Assembly: GCA_930367215.1 (NCBI GenBank)
Contig: OV884057.1
Location: 198,141,621 to 198,205,620 of the forward strand
Origin: Pollenia angustigena
Lineage: Eukaryota > Arthropoda > Insecta > Diptera > Polleniidae
Length of the DNA stretch: 64,000 bases
Direction: 5' to 3'
Shown here: positions 46,337 to 57,934 of the stretch, piece after piece
Numbering within the stretch: position 1 is the first letter of the stretch
How the letters are laid out: each line of letters opens with the position of its first letter
Position numbers and translations under genes: made by a program
The notes under the pieces: generated by a model
What the model was told of the DNA's origin: nothing
Seen by the model: the letters and a program-made list of their open reading frames with translations, nothing else
Databases searched by the model: none

Positions 46337-46423
46337 GGTGTATTTAGGGATGAAACGATACCTCTAACGTATCGATACTTTTACTCGATGTAGTATCGCT
46401 CGTAAAGTATCGATACCTACTTA

Positions 46424-46952
46424 GGGCGTGTGTGAAACAGTAGCAAAGTTCTATGGTGAAATGAAATTTGTTTGTGGTAGAAAATTTTCATATTTGTGCT
46501 GTGTGAAATTGTAACATTTTTGACAACGTAAAATTTTGACATAAAGAAAAACAAAATTACTAATAGTTTTGTGAAAATGAATAAATTAAACAAACGTTTA
46601 CCAATAATCATTTCAATTATGTTGGAAATGAGATCGTCCCAACTATTTGATGAATTCGTTCTGATATATTAACAATTTTTACAAAAAGTGTTGGCAAAAA
46701 AGCTTATACATATTTAAATATTTACATCTTGTATAATTCTTTTTAATTTTTTTTGCCACTGGTGCTGCTTCTATATTATTTTTTATTTTGTTTAAACAAA
46801 TTTGATAAAAAAAAATAATTTTGTGGTTGTCAAATATTTCTATACTAATGTCAAAATTTATACTAGCCCCTAGCGCTAGTGAAATTTTATTCACCTCAAT
46901 AGTGTCAAAATTTTACTTCCATGAGTACTTTGCTACCGTTTCACACACACCC
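46424..46952. mobile_element. PIF/Harbinger-type MITE (529 bp)
   Basis: Ends GGGCGTGTGTGAAACAGTAG and, inverted, GGGTGTGTGTGAAACGGTAG, with TTA at 46421-46423 and 46953-46955. Arms match over about 28 bp. No coding capacity. Confidence 0.85.
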
Positions 46953-47599
46953 TTAGTATCGAAAAAAATGTATCGATACTTACTTGTATCGACACTTGTA
47001 TCGGTTTGTATCATAAACGAATAGAAAGCAGCATTTGAAAACGTTCTTATTAGATACAATAAGAACTACGACCCATTAGAATTTTTGTGCAAAACAAAAA
47101 GTGTAAAGATTCAGACCACTTGAAGTTACCACCAAGTACCAATTTCCTTTTGAAAAATCTATTTTATCTTAGGAAACAAAATTTTATAGAACGTTCAGGA
47201 TAACAACCTTTTATTCCAGAAATCAACAATGTCACTATGAATTTATTTTAAATGTCATTATGTATTTTATTTTTTAATTGATAAATATATGGAGGGCTCA
47301 AAGCTAAAGCGAACCAAGTCAAAAAAGATTATTCGAAAATATTTTGAGGTTGCGTAAGTCGACTGCCATTGACTTCGGGAGCCGTTGACATGAGTTTATT
47401 ACTGTTAGGAACGAAACACTTTTTGATTTAGTCTATTACAAAACTGAATAGAGTTAAACTTTACGGAGAATTTCGCACCAGCTTTGAACTATTTATATAC
47501 ATTATTTTAAATGACTTGGTTCGGTTCAGTTGTGAGCCATCCATATAATAAAGTGTGGTATAACCATAATCCACGATAATTGTGGGTCACCTTAACGGC

Positions 47600-47990
47600 A
47601 AGGTTTTTTCGCAACTTAAACTGGCCTTTCTTTGTTTCAGTATTTGACAACTTCTATAATGTTGAGGTACACAATTGTGCAGCGCGTTTAGATTGTTAAA
47701 GCCTTTTACGAAAATGGGCATTCAATCAAAAGTCATTTCGTGCACATCGTGATTTTTTTGTTCAGCATAAACGACCAAATGTTTCCACAATCGGGAGAAT
47801 TTTGCGCAAATTTCAGCAAACCGAGTATGAAGGAAATGGGAAAACATATGTGCATGCTCGCCCTGTTAGTTCACCGGCTGGCGGCGTTATCGGGCCGTAC
47901 TTCTTCGAAAATGAGGCGACCAAGCAATTACCGTGAATGGAGTTCGCTACCGCAAGATGATGACGGACTTCCTATAGCGGACAAACAGTT
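47600..47990 (+). pseudogene. Second mariner-type transposase remnant, internally deleted
   Basis: From the ATG at 47659: MLRYTIVQRV, a stop, IVKAFYENGHSIKS. After a frameshift, HRDFFVQHKRPNVSTIGRIL and RKFQQTEYEG, a helix-turn-helix region. HARPVSSP is then joined directly to AGGVIGPYFFENEATK, a block that in copies A-C lies between the first and second catalytic D. So roughly a hundred residues are deleted. A different family from copies A-C. Non-functional. Confidence 0.72.
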
Positions 47991-48259
47991 TCTTGATACC
48001 GTAACTGCTGCTCCAGCTTTGGAAAATAATCAAAAATGTAAGAATTATTTCAATAACAAAGTAAAACGATTACTTTTGACCGATACCGAGTATTTTTTTA
48101 CCGATATTACTTGGTACTCGGTTGCTAAGTATCGATTACAAAAATACTTGGTACTTATATAAAAGAATCGAATATGTACTTGTATTTACTCGTTTCATCG
48201 TTTCATCCCAAGGTGTATTTATTTCTTTGGCCAATTTATTATTAATTTTCAGTTTATTT

Positions 48260-49133
48260 TTTAAGGTAATAAGACCTAATGAAGTTGATGTAAATAAAAC
48301 AATTTTATTACATTTCACCCGACGTTTCGTCACTTTTTGGTGACTTTTCAAGGGTCGTCTATTTAAATAAAAATAATAAAAGAACAATATTGATACAAAA
48401 TATTTATCTTCACAACAAGCAAACACAACTTACAAAAATTATATATTATTTAACATTTAAAACATCAGATTTTTAATAAAACTAAATTGCACAAAAACAT
48501 TTAACAAAAAACATTAAAGCACAACTTGAAATTATTATCACAGATTTTATTATATTGCGGTTCTATAACTAGCGCTAATGTTGTCAATATCTTCACTGTG
48601 GTTCATTGTTTTCATTATGTTTTGCTGTATTCTCAAGCTTTCTATTGTATATCTCTTCCTCTTTTCTCGTTCAAAATCCAACACTCCCGCTTGTTCTGTT
48701 TCAAAGGAGTGAGATTTTGAAATCAAGTGTTGTGATAATGCAATTGTTTTGCTCCTTTTCAATATGTCATTTTGATGTTCTCCCATTCTCTTTTCAAGTG
48801 AGCGTTTTGCTGTTCCTATATAAATTAAGTCACAATGCTGATCGTCCCTTCCGTTACACTTTATTTCGTTAACAACATTACTTTGTTGTAGTTTTTCTAT
48901 TGGCGCCTTAACTCTTGAAAATATTGCACTTTAAGATGAATTCGGTTTGTATGCAAAGTTTATTTGTTCTGATTTTTTTGTTGCCCTTATGTGTCTATTA
49001 TCCGTCAAGCCTGGTATGTATTTTACACTGTAAAAATGTTTATCTGTTTTAGGGTTGCTATCACTATTGATGCTTTTGTATTGTACATATTTTTGTGTAT
49101 CGTTGGTAAGTGTATTTATTAATTTTTTAGGAA
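48260..49133 (-). pseudogene. Penelope-like element C-terminus with GIY-YIG endonuclease
   Basis: Minus strand. From about 49180 the frame reads YCFPKKLINTLTND, then FYSVKYIPGLTDNRHIRATK. After an in-frame stop at 48931-48933 come SAIFSRVKAPIEKLQQSNVV, NEIKCNGRDDQHCDLIYIGT, AKRSLEKRMGEHQNDILKRS and a C-terminus ending at 48550. CD-LIYIGTAKRSLEKR-EH is the GIY-YIG nuclease core of Penelope-like retroelements, and FP-K(K/N)L and the C-terminal LI-K-HSF-xxx-ILDFER pattern fit the same family. The non-coding tail to about 48300 contains a GAAACGTCGGGTGAAATG segment. The reverse transcriptase is not present. A further piece lies at 49666-49765. Confidence 0.82.
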
Positions 49134-49671
49134 AACAATAATTAGTATTGTGGTTATTTTGTTAAACTATTTATGGTTTTTAATACAAATTTTCAATATT
49201 TTTTAATCAGGCTTAAGTTCATCAAATTTAATTTTCATTAAATTATTTTTATTAAGAAAGGAATTTTACAACATGAAAATTAATTAAAATTGTTACCATT
49301 ACATGTTTCGACCGCAGCCACTCGATCTCCTCAGATAGATTTGCCGTCTTACACTCGCAGCCATCGACGATTGCGGGCGTCAATAGTCAAACATCAATCC
49401 TTAAACCAAATTGTATTTTAACCTTTAATAGATCGAAATTTGCTTTTTCTAAATGAGTATCCATTTTTTAACTGATTTTACATGTTTTCTCCTTGCTTCT
49501 GTTTTCTCGTACTTTTTGTCAAGAATTCTTCTTGAATTCCAAAGTACATTTTTTGTTTTCTCATTTCTGTCTTTCTTTTCTCTGTTGACCTTTTTCAGCA
49601 CAACTTGAAGGACAAATGTACACATAGAGCTCGTGCCATAGCTTTAACAATAATTAGTATTGTGGCTATTT
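49134..49671. mobile_element. About 510-bp insert in the Penelope-like element, flanked by 20-bp direct repeats
   Basis: AACAATAATTAGTATTGTGG occurs at 49134-49153 and 49646-49665, with similar bases beyond. The intervening 490 bp are unrelated to Penelope and include ACATGTTTCGACCGCAGCCA (about 49303), related to 37560-37640. A long, variable target duplication would fit a retroposon, but its class is unknown. Confidence 0.5.
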
Positions 49672-49765
49672 CTAGGAAAACTATTGCAAATTAATATTTC
49701 TGCGATTTTGTCGATATTTTTGTTATGATATTGCGGGTCGCTTATATTTAATACTCTTCATATAA
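49666..49765 (-). pseudogene. Further Penelope-like coding piece
   Basis: Minus-strand translation from about 49760 gives NISDPQYHNKNIDKIAEILI, CNSFPRNSHNTNYC. D-P-x-(Y/F)-H-x-(K/E)-N-I and NSFP are typical of the region between reverse transcriptase and endonuclease in Penelope-like elements. Separated from the rest by the insert at 49134-49671. Confidence 0.62.
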
Positions 49766-50745
49766 AATTTTTTGCTGTTTTAGGTAAGAGGAATTTTCCC
49801 TTATATCCCCTTATCTAAAACCTAAACCTGTTTCGCGAAATTTCTATGGTTTCTGAGATTTTAAGCATTAGATTTGCTAAATATAAAATACTTTAAATTT
49901 TTAGGTATTGTTTTGCCCTACACGCCACTATTTGGCTATTGCACTAAATTCTTTATAAAAAAAACATTCAAAAAATTTCCCTCTTGCTTTGCTTCATTGC
50001 CGTAAGAAAAAAAAAGTAGCTTAAACAAAAGCATTGTCGAATCAGTAGGTCTACGCAAAGCAACTGCTGATTTTTTGTAGAGTTGTATTTTATTTCATGC
50101 AATTATTTTTGTAGCAATTGTTTTTGATATCTTCATCATGTTTTACACAAAGTGTGTGTTGTTTTTTTAATTGTTGTTTCGATGCATAGACCTAATAATT
50201 GGTCCATGAGCAAAAGCAAACAAAAAATTACAGCAAGAAAAAAAATAGTTTTATAAAATAATAAACACGTGTTAATAAATAGTAAAAATTTCTTAAATTT
50301 ATTAAAAATTTAAAAATGGAACTGTCACCAACGTTAACTTTTAAATAGATTATTTGTATAGAAACTTTAATTTCAGCCAGTTACTCAATGCATAGCAATA
50401 AGTGCACGTGTGCAGCACAAAAAATTACTTTTTAAAACAATTTTTAGAAAAGTGGCGTATGCGGCACAAAATAATATTTTTCAGTTTCAATCAAATACTA
50501 CTATTTTCTTACTTCATTCATGAATAGGGTTCCCAACTTTTTTTGTTGCAATTAAAGTACAATGATTATTAAAGGCTAAGAAAAAAAGTACAGAGTATAA
50601 ATATAAAGTACAATTTATTTCTTTTTATTGTTATATGTATTTAAAAACGTTTTTTTATTGCTTTTCGCAAGTTTTATCAAACAATTACTCTGTGCTAGAA
50701 TTTGACACTCTTTTTGAGACAAGCCGGCAATTGGCGCTATAACCT
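49766..50745. other. No gene seen
   Basis: A/T-rich. AAGTAC words cluster at 50565-50615. No repeat partner noticed. Confidence 0.45.
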
Positions 50746-50749
50746 TATT

Positions 50750-51010
50750 CGGGTACGCTGAATCCAATACCATTCAAAAACGGTTCAGTTTATTAAAGTT
50801 ACTGGAAAAAACGAAAATCCGCCATAAAGTTTTCTTTAACCGTTAAATTTGTTTCTAGCATGCGCAGTCGTTTTAGAAACATATTTTTTTTGCAACAACC
50901 AACATTTTTTCCAGACATATAAAAAACAAAGCTTCAAACAAAACAAGCTATAAATGATTAAAATCTGTTAACAACTTTTGGTTTTATTCACAAAAGTCGA
51001 AAAATTACAA
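50750..51010. repeat. Relic of the foldback family
   Basis: AAAAACGGTTCAGTTTATT, GCGCAGTCGTTTTAGAAACA, GACATATAAAAAACAAA and ACAAGCTATAAATGATTAAA occur in the same order as in one arm of 34008-35498. Confidence 0.7.
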
Positions 51011-51235
51011 TTAATTTAAAAATTTCATATAACGCAATATTTGTATGGGAACACCCTTATGAAGTGGTGATATGGGGCAAGTATGTATGTCGCGAGAAAT
51101 TGGCTGTTATGGTACGTTTTCTTCAATATATTTCTAGCCTGTATTAAACATTTTGTATGGAAGCCCCCTTAAGGAATGGAAATTTTGAAATTTTGTTTTA
51201 AATGTTAGTTAAACGAGTCACTTTTGACCTCGCGA

Positions 51236-51243
51236 TATAAAAG
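51236..51243 (+). promoter_or_regulatory. Candidate TATA box without a gene
   Basis: TATAAAAG in a locally G/C-richer setting (CGCGATATAAAAGCAGGCAG), followed by leader-like sequence (AACAAAACGAACAAGTGAAA at about 51304). No open frame follows within the window, so it could be a relic promoter, an LTR fragment or chance. Confidence 0.22.
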
Positions 51244-51299
51244 CAGGCAGTAATTTGAAAGGGCTTTGCACTCGTGTTTAAAAACATCCAGTTATTGTA

Positions 51300-54200
51300 C
51301 TCAAACAAAACGAACAAGTGAAATAGTGCTGTCAAACTATTTTTTTTTTCGAAAACATCAACAAATGACCCTGACTAATATTAATTAGTTGCTCTTTAGT
51401 TTTTCTAAAAAAAAAACTTGTACATTAAGTATTATAGTTTTATGACTAATAAAACCCTGACTAATATAACCTGAATCTATTTTGAATTCTAGATAAATCT
51501 AATCATGCGAAATAAAGTATTTTCGCGTACTTTATTTACGTAAAGTATAGAGCACAATTCCTCGAAATAACGTAAAATACTTTATTATAAAGTACGGTTG
51601 GCAAGCCTATTCATGAAAGTTGACAAAAATTTACATTTTTCTTCCAAACATATGACGGTAGCAGCGGATAAAATAAAAAAAAAATCTATTGTATACATTT
51701 CGAAAAATCTGACTTTTTGGCATATGCGCCAAGCCAATATTGAGCTGACGATAAGACTTAATCGACTTAGAATTAATAAAGGACGCAATTAATGTGTACC
51801 TACCCTAGAGGGAAGCGAACTGACACCAAAGTAGTCCCTTGGCAGGTGTTTGGTGATATAGACCGGTTCTAGTTTTAACACTTTCTATGAATAAGACCTA
51901 TCAATTTTACATGGGGTTGTCATTGAAGGGGGTGAGTTGACACCATTTGACCAGTCGGACATCGATTCTCAATGGACATGTTTAGTGACAGTTACTATGA
52001 TGTAGTATTATCTCAATAAAATTTATTATTATTTTAATAAAACACGTCCTAGAATTAAATTTAAGAACCAGATTTTAGAAAGTCCCAAAAAATGTGTCAC
52101 ACCACCGATGAAGACTGTACTGTAATTCATTACTTTTACTACCTTTTTGTTCTTCATAAATCAGTTACATGATTGGTTCTCCTTTCAATGGGCAGGAGTT
52201 ATTTCTTTTTGTAACTGTTCTATTTTCACACCTCCCAGGACCAGTCTGTTGGACCAATTGGGACAAATTTCCCGCAGGGTATATACAACTTTTGGGGTCT
52301 TAAATATTTCTTGTTCGTTGTGAAGAGTTTTAAAAAATAATTTTAAAGACTAAAAGAATAATCTGCGATAAAAATTTGACGACATATTAAGCATACTATA
52401 AGAAAACGTAAGGCAAAATAACTAACGGAAACTTTTTGCAAATCAAAAACAACTTTTTTAACATAAAGCTTTTTTCTACAACACCCGCTACCATCTGACA
52501 GCTACCTAAACTCAACTTAACGACCTATCCCAATGTATGTTGGAAAAGCTCTATTTAATGCGGTTAATTTCGCTAAAAGCAAAACATTCCAAGACCAAAG
52601 GTGATTCTGCGCACTTCATATGAAACGTCAACAACCCCAACCCACCCCACGAACAGCTGAAGCTTACGAAGAACAAAAAAAATCCAGAAATTAAGATGGA
52701 AAAAAATTATACTAAATAGCGGCATGTTGACGTCGTAACGTGTTCGTTCGTGTGTCTGTGTTTTATTCAATTGCATGCATTCGATGATTTTTGGCGTTTA
52801 CTCCTTAGCTAAAGAACAATATTGGATGAAGAGCAAAGTAGTGGTGTGTGAGTGGAAAACAAGAGTAATTTATATTTTAACACTAAACGTTACTTAATGC
52901 GTGCAGGACAATGAGAGAAAAACAATAACTAATACTGAAACAAATTTGACTTCCACAATAGTGTGTGTGCGTATTGTGTGTATGTAAAAGTGCAAATTGT
53001 GTGTGTGTGTGTGTTGAAAAACGTGCTCACATGCATTTAAGTAGAAAATTTTAAACACACGCTTGTGGTCTTACTTGCATGCCCCTTTTGTTTATTAAAC
53101 GAAGGTGAGGCGAAAAGACTTTTAAGACACATAATAAAGCTGAAGCTTAGATCATACAAAATAACTGAACTACGTTCAAGACAGCTACAATGACTTAAAT
53201 TTACGCTTTAAGTATGAATGACCTCATGTTTGTCTGGACCATTTACAGGGCCATTGTTACGAAACCAAAGCATTCAAATCTCCATGAAATTCTTAGTTCT
53301 GTAATATAACACCAGCACACAGATGTTTACGCAAGCTAGCCAGTATTGCCGGAATCCAAATCCAATTTTACACAAAATTTTATAACATACGCAAAAGAAA
53401 TTTTGTGTTTATTTAGGAGTATATAGGGTGGCGCATAATGAGCTATATGTTTTAAACTCTTTTATCTATGCGATTGTTATTATTATTCCTCATTCTGCGC
53501 TTCATCATAAAACAGTTTATAAAGGTTTGCTTGAAAAAATAATGTTTAGGCAAAATTACACAAAAATTTTATGATCCAAAAATAGTCCAAGAAAAAATAG
53601 GTAAAATTTACGCGACTTATTTTTTCGATGTCTTAAAAGAAATTTTCGAAAACATAAAATTTCAGGAGCTCATTCATAATCATAAATTTTTTTAATTTCA
53701 CAGCAAATTGCTTTTTTGATGTTTGATTTTCCAATGGTCTACTAAAATTATACGTTAAAATGAATACACAATATTTATCTTGTTAAGAAGCTTTTAAGAT
53801 CTACTTCGTAATTGCCTTCTACCTCAAAATCACGAGGCTTTATAATCAGGTTACTTTTACTTGAAAAAAATAACACAAAATCAATGGACGTCATTGATCA
53901 GAAAATCAAAATAAAAAAAGTAAAATGAAGGGAATTTTTTCTTAAGCTCTTTTCCACATTTTCATCAAACACACTTAAAGGGTGGGGAAGGTACAACTAA
54001 TAAACAACCCACTGACTAGCCAGTGGCTCGTTGTCACTCGTTCTCTTTTCACGGCAACACACACACACACTCAATTTAGTTGAATATTGTAGTTGTTGCA
54101 ATAAAAGGAAGAAACACTTTTTAAATATTGTTGGCAATTTTTTTTTTTTTTTTTCAAATATTACTATGATGTAAGCAAAAATATGAGAAAAGGAAAAGCA

Positions 54201-54690
54201 GCAAAATACTATCCAATGTTTTCTTGACTCATTTATCTTGCATTTAGTTTTCTTATTTTCTTTTGGGTCAAAAAAAGCACAACTTCTTACTTTATGTTGT
54301 CGCTGCTGCTTTTTTTAACTTCTGGTTCTGTTTTCATTTCTTTGTAACGTTATAAATTGTGTCAAAGTCTTTTCAGTTTTTTTCTTTATTCTTTTTTGTT
54401 GTCTCAATTTTATTTCAGATTTTTTGTCATCTTTTTTATGCAATCAAAACATTACTAGACTTCAATGACAAACAAACAAACCATAAGTCGAACATTTTTT
54501 TCTCGGAATTCTCTTTGTAGACATTGGAGTAGTCATTCTATACATTTTTTGCGTTCTTTTTGTTTTTTTTTTTTAAGTGTAAAAGTGTTAAATAGGTTTA
54601 CAGGTCATATTTGTGTAACAACTCAATTTGATATTTAGTCAATATTTATTTAGCTTTACCTCTTGCGAGGGTTAATTTAAAAGTAACTTA
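51300..54690. other. Large stretch without a recognised gene
   Basis: Contains AAAGTACTTTATT-type palindromes (51510-51590), a TG-repeat at about 53000-53016, a CA-repeat at 54058-54072 and poly-T tracts near 54140. Open frames are under 80 codons and low in complexity. An untranslated exon or regulatory DNA of a distant gene cannot be excluded. Confidence 0.45.
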
Positions 54691-54696
54691 ATATGT

Positions 54697-56027
54697 GCGG
54701 ACAAGAAGTCAAGAAGCATCTCGATATCTACAAGATCGTATATTTCAACTCGAACTATGGTTAAAGCAATGGAGCATAAAGGTCAATGAGCAAAAATGCG
54801 TACATATAACATTCACCTTGATCTAGATCGCCGTTTAACGCGGAAAGCCATATAGAGGCAAAGTTACCTCAAATGAAACTAAAACCCATCCAAATTCATT
54901 GGCTTATTGGAAGAAACTCTGTCGTTAGTCTCGACTGCAAACTTCTTCTTTACAACTCCAACTCCGGGGCACTGCCTCGGCCTCTAATATCAAAATAATT
55001 CAAAGGCGCCAAAATAAAATATCCGGTGATTTTTTAGCTATTATATTTTTGGCAACACTGGTTCACACAGCTGAAGCACGTTTCGTGTTTTGTTTCACTG
55101 TCAAACATTTTCAGTTTGGTCTATAATTTAACCATAAATCGTCTTACCAACGCTTACAAATTATTGTATTTTATTATCAAAATGCGTGCTCTGTTAAGAA
55201 AGTTCATCGCGCGCTTCTTGTGTTCAGCGACGAAGCTCATTTTTGGCTCAATGGGTACGTTAATAAGCAGAATTGTCAATTTTGGAGTGAAGATCAGCCA
55301 GAAGCATTGCAATAGCTACCAATGCATCCAAAATGCAAGAGCTTGACTTCCATGACATGTGGTTTCAACAAAACGGTGCCACATGCTACGCAGCACGCTT
55401 AACAATGAACTTATTGAGAGGCGAGTTCCGTGAACATTTTATTTCACGTTCGGGACCGGTCAATTGGTCGCCTTGATCGTGCGATTTAACGTCTTTAGAC
55501 TATTTTTTGTGGGGCTTTGTTAAAGCTCATGTCTTTACACACATGCCCGCTTCAATTGACGCATTGGAAGACAACATTGAAGCATTTGTTCGTGAGATAC
55601 CGGCCGAAATGTTGGAAAGAGTATGCCAAGATTGGACTAAGCGGATGGACCATTTGAGGCGCAATCACGGTCAACATTTCCATGAAATAATCTTCAAACA
55701 TTAAATTATATGGACCGTATTATCGATTCAAATAAAGATTTCATGCATTTTTCTGAATTTTAAATTAAATTTAATTTTTAAACTTTCCTATAGCTCTTAA
55801 AAAATCACCCATTACTTCGAATAATCACAGCTGCCCCTTGGTATGTTAAAAACTCAAATATTCACAAGGATCTAAATGTTCCATTAGTTAAAACTATGAT
55901 TACGAAATATGCAGTAAAATACTTAAAAAGGCTTGAATTGCATCCGAACTCACTAGCGCGAAATATTTTAAATGACAGCGGCCACACTCGCTTAAGAAGA
56001 AGATACACTGCAGCACTTACCCAATTA
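54697..56027 (+). pseudogene. Jockey-like LINE reverse transcriptase C-terminus, interrupted by mariner copy C
   Basis: Plus strand. TRSQEASRYLQDRIFQLELW and LKQWSIKVNEQKCVHITFT (54697-54825) are the region just after the YADD box of Jockey-type reverse transcriptases. DLDRRLT, IHWLIGRNSVVSLDCKLLLY and ASNIKIIQRRQNKI follow with stops and frameshifts to 55021. The mariner copy (55022-55812) then interrupts. On its other side the same frame goes on, with ITAAPWYVKNSNIHKDLNVP and KYLKRLELHPNSLARNILND, to about 56020. Endonuclease and catalytic core are missing. Decayed, but family features are clear. Confidence 0.8.
55022..55812 (+). mobile_element. mariner-like MITE (copy C)
   Basis: 791 bp. 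TA at 55020-55021, three bases, GGTGATTTTTTAGCTAT. At the right, AAAAAATCACC, three bases, TA (55813-55814). Removing the element and one TA restores the reading frame of the Jockey-like protein it interrupts, so the boundaries are exact. Its transposase remnant has the same VHRALL-to-VFSDE jump as copy B and a second deletion between ALQ and QELDFHDMW. The C-terminal block MPASIDALEDNIEAFVREIP (about 55545) is well kept. Confidence 0.93.
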
Positions 56028-56700
56028 GATGACAGCAACATTTGTCATTCATATTCCTTCGATCATAGGCCAAGCCTTGTTGAGATTGGGGGCAAAAGGC
56101 AAAATATGAATGACACTCTTAATCAGGACCTAGCTGCAATCTCTGAGTGGGGTCAAGCGAATAGGGTCGAATTTAATGCACGCAAGACCCAATGTTGTAT
56201 GTTGATCCACAGACGGGCCGTGGGACCAACTATGTCATCTGTATTAATGGGTGGCATTGATATTAAGGAATCGGATACTCTTGATGTTCTTGGCATGAGA
56301 ATACAGTGCGATGTCCGCTGGAATAAACACGTTTTTAAAGTGTCAAAAGAGGCATTCAAGTGTTTAGGTTTTTTAAAACGGTGCAAGACTTACTTCACTT
56401 CCTCCGATCTCCTTACTATCTATACCACCTATATCCGACCGAAGATGGAATACAACTCCCATATATGGGCAGGGGCTTCAAAGTCTATTTTGAACCTTCT
56501 GGACCGTGTACAAAGCAGGGCGGTGAAGCTCATCAATGACAGTAGGGTATCCAACTCTATTGACTCATCGTCGGAATGTGGGTTGTGTGACACTTTTCTA
56601 TCGATATTACCATGGGAGGTGTTCCACTGAGATAAGTGAACTTATTCCACCCGCATATTTAGTATATGAAGATTCAATAAATAATTAATGAAAAAAAAAT
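56028..56700 (+). pseudogene. Second LINE reverse transcriptase fragment, 5'-truncated
   Basis: Begins abruptly at DDSNICHSYSFDHRPSLVEI, where DD is probably the end of a YADD/FADD box, and continues MNDTLNQDLAAISEWGQANR, VEFNARKTQCCML, SDTLDVLGMRIQCDVRWN and YIRPKMEYNSHIWAG (thumb region). Near 56570 a small deletion shifts the frame: NVGCVTLFYRYYHGRCSTEI and ELIPPAYLVY follow in another frame to a stop at about 56680. A short A-run tail (GAAAAAAAAAT) at about 56689-56700 fits a LINE 3' end. Because it fuses in frame to the Jockey-like remnant, a 244-codon chimeric open frame (55896-56630) appears; it is not a real gene. Confidence 0.82.
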
Positions 56701-57137
56701 ATGTGCAGACTTACTGGTACATCACAATCAAGGTCTCAATAGGACTGAGCGCTTGAGTGTTTTTTTACTCACGATTCGCGAGTGATCCAAATTACACATG
56801 CTCTTGCATGCTCACTAACAAAATTTGTGCTGTCAAGCACGCTTACCCAACAAACACGGAGGCTTAATTTCAAATTGAAAATGATTTGACATCAAACCTT
56901 TTCTCAAAGGATAAACGTTTGATAATGATTTGAAAATCATAGCATCCTCAACCAAAATGGGCAATTATTTTCAAATTGAGAAACGCATTTATTTTCAACT
57001 TGCTTTCAAACGTTTTTCTCTTATGTTTTTCAAAAGTGGATTTCATTACAATGTGAAACATGAATGAAAAATATTTTTTTTAATTTAATTTCATTATTCA
57101 CTGGCAGTTAAACATTCGGAGCCATAGCTTAAAGATA
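56701..57137. other. No gene seen
   Basis: A/T-rich. 56860-57020 repeats TTTCAAATTGA and CAAACGTTT words in both orientations, perhaps an old MITE. No firm boundaries. Confidence 0.35.
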
Positions 57138-57486
57138 ATATCGTCGCAGGAATTAAAGAACGCTGTAACTGAGAAAAAATCGAAAATGCGTTTTTTGCAT
57201 AATTTTTATCAGAAAAAAAATACTGCGTCGATTGATCCCGGTCCCATATTTGTATGATGAAAAAAAATTCACTCCGCAGAATCACCGGGAATAACTAAAC
57301 TTGAGAGGAAATGTTAAGAGCCAATATATAAAGCGAGAAGAAATAAAAATACGTTTTTAAAATCTTTAGCTGTATAGTTTTTGTGATATGAACTTTTTTG
57401 CTTCTTTCTTTCATACAGGTTTTTTGGCTCTGGTGAACATTTTATATTTTGTCAGTTACAGCGTTCTTTAATTCCTGCGAAGATAT
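57138..57486. repeat. Inverted-repeat element with 35-bp arms
   Basis: Arms 57138-57172 (GCAGGAATTAAAGAACGCTG) and 57452-57486 pair at about 34 of 35 positions; span 349 bp. Likely a MITE; target duplication not resolved. Confidence 0.75.
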
Positions 57487-57934
57487 AGTGTTCTTTCCGT
57501 AATCAAATTTTTGGACAGACGAAAGAAACACTTGGCTCCTCTTTATTTTGAGGATTGTCTTGGCGTGTGAGCGCGATCGTACCACAAACATATATTTTCT
57601 TCATTTTCTCGTTTTATTTTTATTCGCATTCTTACTTTTTGTAATTAATTTTTTACTCACAAATAACACTGTGTCACAAATTTTCAACAAAGACGTGACC
57701 ACATGAATCTGACACCTAATAACTTGAAAAGAGCAACATTGCAAGAAAAAATAAAATTTTTAGGAAGTTTGAAATTTTGCCACTGTAACTCTGTCATCTC
57801 TTGACCAATTTTTACAAACGACCCATGATTATTTTAGTAATTTTATTACCTTTCACTTAAAAGAAAGAAAAGCATAATCCGGTTAAAAGTTTTGAAGATA
57901 TTTTCATTTAAGCCACATCATCTTTTTTAAATAT

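Larger units (their letters stand above)
46345..48211. mobile_element. hAT-type element with ATCGATAC-rich ends
   Basis: 1867 bp. Left end TAGGGATGAAACGAT, right end ATCGTTTCATCCCAA, with the 8-bp duplication GGTGTATT at 46337-46344 and 48212-48219. Subterminal regions repeat GTATCGATAC-type words. Contains a Harbinger-type MITE (46424-46952) and a deleted mariner remnant (47600-47990). No hAT transposase left. Confidence 0.85.
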
